From an uncultured Collinsella sp. (GTDB taxonomy: Bacteria; Actinomycetota; Coriobacteriia; Coriobacteriales; Coriobacteriaceae), in the NCBI GenBank assembly GCA_900551185.1, contig URVF01000061.1, positions 1 to 8,270 of the forward strand: DNA of 8,270 nt, read 5' to 3'. Under the pieces are notes generated by a model. That model made no database searches, was not told the origin of the DNA, and saw only the letters and a program-made list of their open reading frames with translations. A program made the translations under genes and the position numbers. Below, piece after piece: positions 5,884-8,270 of this stretch (position 1 is the stretch's first letter; each line of letters starts with the position of its first letter).

Positions 5884-5916
5884 TAGCATTATGCAAGCGA
5901 AAGGCGGTCGTCTCCC

Positions 5917-6366
5917 ATGCAGCAGAGCGACGAGACACGTTTCGAGGACTTTGTCGGACTGATCAGCGGTCTCTACAAGGAGATCCAGCGCATTAAGACG
6001 TCTGAGGGCGCAAGGCTGGGCCTCAAGGGCTCCGACGTTATGTGCCTGTACTATCTTGAGCGCAGCAAGGACGGCCTGACTGGTGCCGACCTGGCTCGCA
6101 TGGCAGGCGTGACCCGCGCCGCCGTCTCGCGTACGCTCGCGCATCTGGAGGAGGGCGGCTACGTCGAAGTCGATGATTCGGGCGATGCCGCCGTTAAGTA
6201 TCGTGCTCCGGTTCGCCTGACCGCTCTGGGCGGCGAGAGCATGAGCGAGGCGGACCGCATCATTCGCGAGGTGCTCGATACCACCGGTAAGGCTATGGGT
6301 GTGGAGCAGCGCGAGCAGATGTATGCATCGCTGCGTACGATTCTCGACACCCTGCGCGAGATCTAA
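5917..6366 (+). CDS. MarR-family winged helix-turn-helix transcriptional regulator
   Basis: The 149-residue dimeric DNA-binding protein is the usual MarR length. Residues 1-30 form the N-terminal dimerisation helix; LTGADLARMAGVTRAAVSR (54-72) is the helix-turn-helix with recognition helix at about 66-80; EEGGYVEVDD (78-87) leads into the beta wing, which closes at VRLTALG (99-105); and residues 108-149 form the C-terminal dimerisation helices. The ligand is unknown, since no family-specific pocket can be told. Start ATG 5917 has AAAGGCGG (5900-5907) about nine bases upstream. The next gene (DegV family, same strand) begins 119 bases later with no terminator between, so the two may be co-transcribed and the regulator may control lipid-related functions. 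That link is inference from adjacency. Confidence 0.9.
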   Translation: MQQSDETRFEDFVGLISGLYKEIQRIKTSEGARLGLKGSDVMCLYYLERSKDGLTGADLARMAGVTRAAVSRTLAHLEEGGYVEVDDSGDAAVKYRAPVRLTALGGESMSEADRIIREVLDTTGKAMGVEQREQMYASLRTILDTLREI

Positions 6367-6485
6367 GGCCGCCAAGGCATTTGCTTCCCATTAACAACTG
6401 CATAGTCCCGTTTGAGCGCGTATACCGTGCCGGGGCATTGCTGTCAAAATTCCCCGCGCGAGCTCCGCGCAAGAAAGGATTTGTT

Positions 6486-7340
6486 ATGTCCATTCGTATT
6501 ATTACCGATTCCGCAAGCGATATGTCGCCGGCGGAGCACCCCGCTCTGCGTGTTTTGCCGCTGTCCGTCACCTTTGGCACCGATGTGTATATGGATGGCG
6601 TCGACATCGATCATCAGCGCTTTTACGAGATGCTCGTGGAGCGCGATGAGCTGCCCAAGACCGGCCAGGTCAACCCGTACGCGTTTTCGCAGGCGATTGC
6701 CGAGGCACGTGAGGCCGGCGACGAGGCAGTGATTATTACCGTGGGCGCCAAGCTTTCGGGCACCAATCAGAGTGCCCGTACCGCACTTGCCGAGGCGCCG
6801 GGCGGCGACGTGTTCGTGGTGGACAGCAATAACGTCACCCTGGGCGAGCGTGTCCTGGTCGAGTATGCGTTGCGCTTGGTGGACGAGGGCCGTAGTGCGG
6901 CCCAGATCGCGGCGGCCGTCGAGGCAGTCCGTGACCGCGTGGTGGTTATCGGTCTGCTTGAGACGCTGGAGTACTTGGTGCGCGGCGGTCGCCTGTCTGC
7001 TGCGGCCGGCGCTGTGGGCACGTTGCTCAACGTAAAGCCCGTTGTGGCCGCCGAGGACGGCCTGATCGTGCAGCTGGGCAAGGCGCGCGGTTCCAAGAAC
7101 GGTCGTAACCTGCTCAACCAGAAGGTAGAAAAGGCGGGCGGCATCGACTTTTCCATGCCGCTGGCGCTCGGCTATACGGGTCTTTCGGATGCGGTGCTCA
7201 AGAAGTATATCGAGGACAGCGCGGCACTTTGGGCTGGCCACACCGAGGGCGAGTTGCCCGTTCACACCATCGGCGCCACCATCGGTACCCACGTAGGCCC
7301 TGGCGCCGTAGCCGTAGCCTTCTTCCAGCCCGCCAACTAA
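6486..7340 (+). CDS. DegV family fatty-acid-binding protein
   Basis: The 284-residue cytosolic protein of the DegV/EDD fold binds a single fatty acid; in Firmicutes homologues (FakB) it presents the acyl chain to the kinase FakA for phosphorylation and phospholipid synthesis. Visible signatures: ITDSASD at 6-12 at the N-terminus, GAKLSGTNQSA (87-97), VVDSNNVTLGE (111-121), the family hallmark LEYLVRGGRLS (161-171), and IGTHVGPGA (266-274) at the end of the C-terminal domain. These correspond to the ligand-head-group and partner-contact regions of known structures. Length and all blocks are normal. No FakA-like kinase is in the window, so FakB function is only inferred. Start: ATG 6486 follows AAGAAAGGA (6471-6479). 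The in-frame ATG 105 bases upstream has no ribosome site. It is followed by a gene-end hairpin 10 bases after the stop. Confidence 0.93.
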   Translation: MSIRIITDSASDMSPAEHPALRVLPLSVTFGTDVYMDGVDIDHQRFYEMLVERDELPKTGQVNPYAFSQAIAEAREAGDEAVIITVGAKLSGTNQSARTALAEAPGGDVFVVDSNNVTLGERVLVEYALRLVDEGRSAAQIAAAVEAVRDRVVVIGLLETLEYLVRGGRLSAAAGAVGTLLNVKPVVAAEDGLIVQLGKARGSKNGRNLLNQKVEKAGGIDFSMPLALGYTGLSDAVLKKYIEDSAALWAGHTEGELPVHTIGATIGTHVGPGAVAVAFFQPAN

Positions 7341-7350
7341 CTGACCTGCC

Positions 7351-7393
7351 ATAAACCACCACAAAGGTGCCTGTCCCCTTTGCGGTGGTTTAT
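7351..7393 (+). terminator. degV terminator; copy C of the gene-end hairpin family
   Basis: ATAAACCACCACAAAGG (7351-7367) pairs with 7377-7393 over 17 bp with one A-C mismatch; the loop is TGCCTGTCC, as in copy B. There is only a weak T tract afterwards, so it may act as a transcript-end stabiliser as much as a terminator. It ends 27 bases before the next start codon. Confidence 0.65.
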
Positions 7394-7420
7394 GCTTTTC
7401 CGGGTGGAAGGGAGCGAGCA

Positions 7421-7741
7421 ATGGCGTCTGAGGGCTTTTTTGAACGGGTGTACGAGGTGGTCGAGCAGATCCCCGAGGGGATGGTCGCCACGTATGGTCA
7501 GGTGGCGCTGCTTGCCGGTCGACCACGAAGTGCGCGGTATGTGGGGTATGCCCTGCATAGCAATCCGCGCCCCGGCGAGATTCCCTGTCACCGCGTGGTG
7601 TTTGCCGACGGGCGCATATGCGAGGGTTTTGCTTTTGGTGGTCCCGATGCTCAACGCGAGCTCTTAATGGGGGAGGGCGTGACGTTTGCCGATCCCATGC
7701 ATGTTGATCTGGCCGCCTGTCGTTGGCCGGCCGGGCTGTAG
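7421..7741 (+). CDS. MGMT-family protein (alkylated-DNA binding, Cys-containing, single domain)
   Basis: The 106-residue protein consists only of the DNA-binding/active-site domain of O6-alkylguanine-DNA alkyltransferases. Seen: TYGQV (24-28) with the conserved Tyr 25, SARYVG (37-42) with the base-flipping Arg finger R39, HSNP (46-49), PCHRV (55-59) with the acceptor Cys 56 intact, and LLMGEGV (81-87), matching the LLxxEG block. The N-terminal ribonuclease-H-like domain of Ada/Ogt is absent. Short alkyltransferase-like (ATL) proteins usually replace this Cys with Trp or Ala and only flag lesions for nucleotide excision repair. Here the Cys is kept, so either true methyl transfer or an ATL-like role is possible. 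Start: ATG 7421 has AAGGGAG (7408-7414) six bases upstream; an upstream ATG at 7367 falls inside the preceding hairpin. It stands alone between two gene-end hairpins. Confidence 0.9.
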   Translation: MASEGFFERVYEVVEQIPEGMVATYGQVALLAGRPRSARYVGYALHSNPRPGEIPCHRVVFADGRICEGFAFGGPDAQRELLMGEGVTFADPMHVDLAACRWPAGL

Positions 7742-7755
7742 CGGCGGGCTTCGTC

Positions 7756-7796
7756 AAAACCACCACAGAGGTGCTCGTCCCCTTTGTAGTGGTTTT
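7756..7796 (+). terminator. MGMT-gene terminator; copy D (diverged) of the gene-end hairpin family
   Basis: AAAACCACCACAGAGG (7756-7771) pairs with CCTTTGTAGTGGTTTT (7781-7796), with one G-U pair and one mismatch. The loop is TGCTCGTCC, differing at two of nine positions from copies B and C. It starts 15 bases after the stop and ends in TTTT. Confidence 0.7.
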
Positions 7797-7980
7797 CCGT
7801 TGCAGGTTTACCGGAGCTAACTTATGGAGAAGGTATGGCGGCGCACATTGACGCTAGAAAGTAAACCACGGTGAACTATATTGGTTTCAGCAACGGAGCA
7901 GGCAATAGGCGATGAAAAAGCCTGCCCTGTTGAGTTTGATTCGCATCCCTCCCCTCTGTGCGATTCAACGGTGTACTTCG

Positions 7981-8022
7981 GGAACAGGCCCGCTGGCAAC
8001 TAACTGCCGGCGGGCCTGTTCC
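7981..8022. terminator. Strong 18-bp hairpin between convergent genes, probable bidirectional transcript end
   Basis: GGAACAGGCCCGCTGGCA (7981-7998) pairs with TGCCGGCGGGCCTGTTCC (8005-8022): 18 bp, one G-U pair, 6-nt loop. It is very stable and sits where transcripts of the - strand trpS and any + strand read-through would meet. Neither side has a good T run (only CTGTTT on the + side), so termination is inferred from position and stability. Confidence 0.55.
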
Positions 8023-8027
8023 TGTTT

Positions 8028-8049
8028 CGGTGAGGATTCGGCCTCACCG
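8028..8049 (-). terminator. Hairpin just downstream of trpS stop
   Basis: CGGTGAGG (8028-8035) pairs perfectly with CCTCACCG (8042-8049), 8 bp with a 6-nt loop, 25 bases beyond the trpS stop on its strand. No T run follows, so it may protect the mRNA end in tandem with the hairpin at 7981-8022. Confidence 0.4.
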
Positions 8050-8074
8050 TCTATGTTGTGCGAAGGCGCTTTGC

Positions 8075-8220
8075 CTAGTACACCATGCCCATGGCGTCCT
8101 GAACCTCGGCCAGGGTCTGCTCGGCGATCTCGTTGGCGCGACGGTTGCCCTCGTGCAGGACGTCCTTCACATAGTCCAGATCGTTCTCGTAGCGCTGGCG
8201 ACGCTCGCGGATAGGTGCGA
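8075..8220 (-). CDS. trpS: Tryptophanyl-tRNA synthetase, C-terminal fragment
   Basis: Reading the - strand from 8218 to the TAG at 8077-8075 gives 47 residues beginning APIRERRQRYENDLDYVKD and ending EVQDAMGMVY. This is the C-terminal helical tail of class Ic tryptophanyl-tRNA synthetase (charges tRNA-Trp, EC 6.1.1.2): the PIRERRxxYExD block, the VLxEGNxRAxEIAxxTLxEV helix and the terminal AMGxxY are characteristic. The catalytic Rossmann fold with its HIGH and KMSKS motifs would lie beyond the window. The truncation is caused by the library adapter at 8221, not by mutation. The frame has no start inside the window, which is why it is easily missed. Confidence 0.85.
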
Positions 8221-8270
8221 CTGTCTCTTATACACATCTCCGAGCCCACGAGACTAGGCATGATCTCGTA
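8221..8270 (+). other. Nextera read-2 / i7 adapter with index (synthetic)
   Basis: 8221-8239 is CTGTCTCTTATACACATCT (mosaic end), 8240-8254 is CCGAGCCCACGAGAC (read-2 arm), 8255-8262 is TAGGCATG, which matches the Nextera i7 index N706, and 8263-8270 is the start of the P7 flow-cell sequence. It is entirely library-derived. It creates false peptides such as LLYTSPSPRD on the + strand and SEMCIRDS on the - strand. Confidence 0.97.

Larger units (their letters stand above)
7797..8074. other. Non-coding spacer between convergent MGMT and trpS genes
   Basis: I see no convincing gene in this stretch. It holds two overlapping mini-frames of 9 and 16 codons (from 7835 and 7824) near GGAG-type sites, too short to support, and a hairpin TTGATTCGCA (7936-7945) with TGCGATTCAA (7959-7968) broken by one T-T mismatch around a pyrimidine-rich loop. 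Two further hairpins at 7981-8049 are listed separately. No tRNA fold was found. Confidence 0.5.

Noticed and set aside
6444..7766. 440-codon open frame on the - strand opposite degV and the MGMT gene
   Set aside because: It covers two well-supported + strand genes and two hairpins; the composition is a shadow of their third-position GC bias.
7824..7874. Small peptide genes (16 and 9 codons)
   Set aside because: Ribosome sites are weak or too close, no similarity is recognisable, and no downstream gene on this strand would make them leader peptides.
7895..7970. tRNA-like segment (GTTTGATTCGC resembles a T-loop)
   Set aside because: No acceptor stem, anticodon arm or D arm can be formed around it.
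7958..8261. Open frames on both strands over the window end
   Set aside because: They run across the trpS fragment and into the adapter, giving LLYTSPSPRD or SEMCIRDS, known adapter artefacts.

Overview
The window is about 8.2 kb of GC-rich bacterial chromosome, capped at both ends by Illumina Nextera transposon-adapter sequence (1-22 and 8221-8270). The natural DNA is therefore about 23-8220, and both terminal genes are cut by tagmentation, not by biology. Content and style fit an actinobacterial gut commensal of the class Coriobacteriia, most likely Collinsella or a close relative. The reasons are high-GC coding sequence with strong purine-rich ribosome sites, an ATP-dependent PEP carboxykinase, and dispersed CCACCACAAAGG-type and GGGGAC-type intergenic hairpins of a kind I associate with Collinsella genomes. 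That assignment is inference from memory, not from a search.

Layout: (a) 23-770, + strand, 3' part of a PPP-type metallophosphoesterase. (b) 771-1165, a non-coding spacer with one good terminator and a striking 123-bp inverted-repeat element. (c) 1166-2749, - strand, a Wzx/MATE-type polysaccharide flippase with a long basic N-terminal tail, probably starting at TTG. (d) 2750-3128, a divergent spacer with a promoter-embedded palindrome, a cluster of GGGGAC-type repeats and a 16-bp palindrome upstream of pckA. (e) 3129-4799, pckA. (f) 4800-5026, a terminator hairpin, a good sigma70-type promoter and a structured leader containing what looks like a complete intrinsic terminator before the next gene. 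(g) 5027-5746, a stand-alone B3/B4 (tRNA-editing-like) domain protein. (h) 5917-6366, a MarR-type regulator, followed in the same direction by a DegV fatty-acid-binding protein (6486-7340). (i) 7421-7741, a small MGMT-family protein. (j) 7742-8074, a spacer with hairpins. (k) 8075-8220, - strand, the last 47 codons of tryptophanyl-tRNA synthetase.

The genes are mostly unrelated housekeeping functions, each transcribed alone or in pairs: gluconeogenesis/anaplerosis (pckA), envelope polysaccharide export (flippase), signalling dephosphorylation, lipid handling (DegV, possibly co-transcribed with MarR), DNA alkylation response (MGMT family) and translation (B3/B4 protein, TrpS). Four consecutive + strand genes (pckA, the B3/B4 gene, degV, the MGMT gene) are each followed within about 10-30 bases by a copy of one hairpin family with a conserved 9-nt loop. 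This dispersed punctuation is the most distinctive architectural trait.

I found no defence system, CRISPR array, mobile-element transposase or biosynthetic cluster. The best candidates for undescribed biology are RNA- or repeat-level: the leader attenuator before the B3/B4 gene, the 123-bp inverted repeat at 964-1086, and the gene-end hairpin family.
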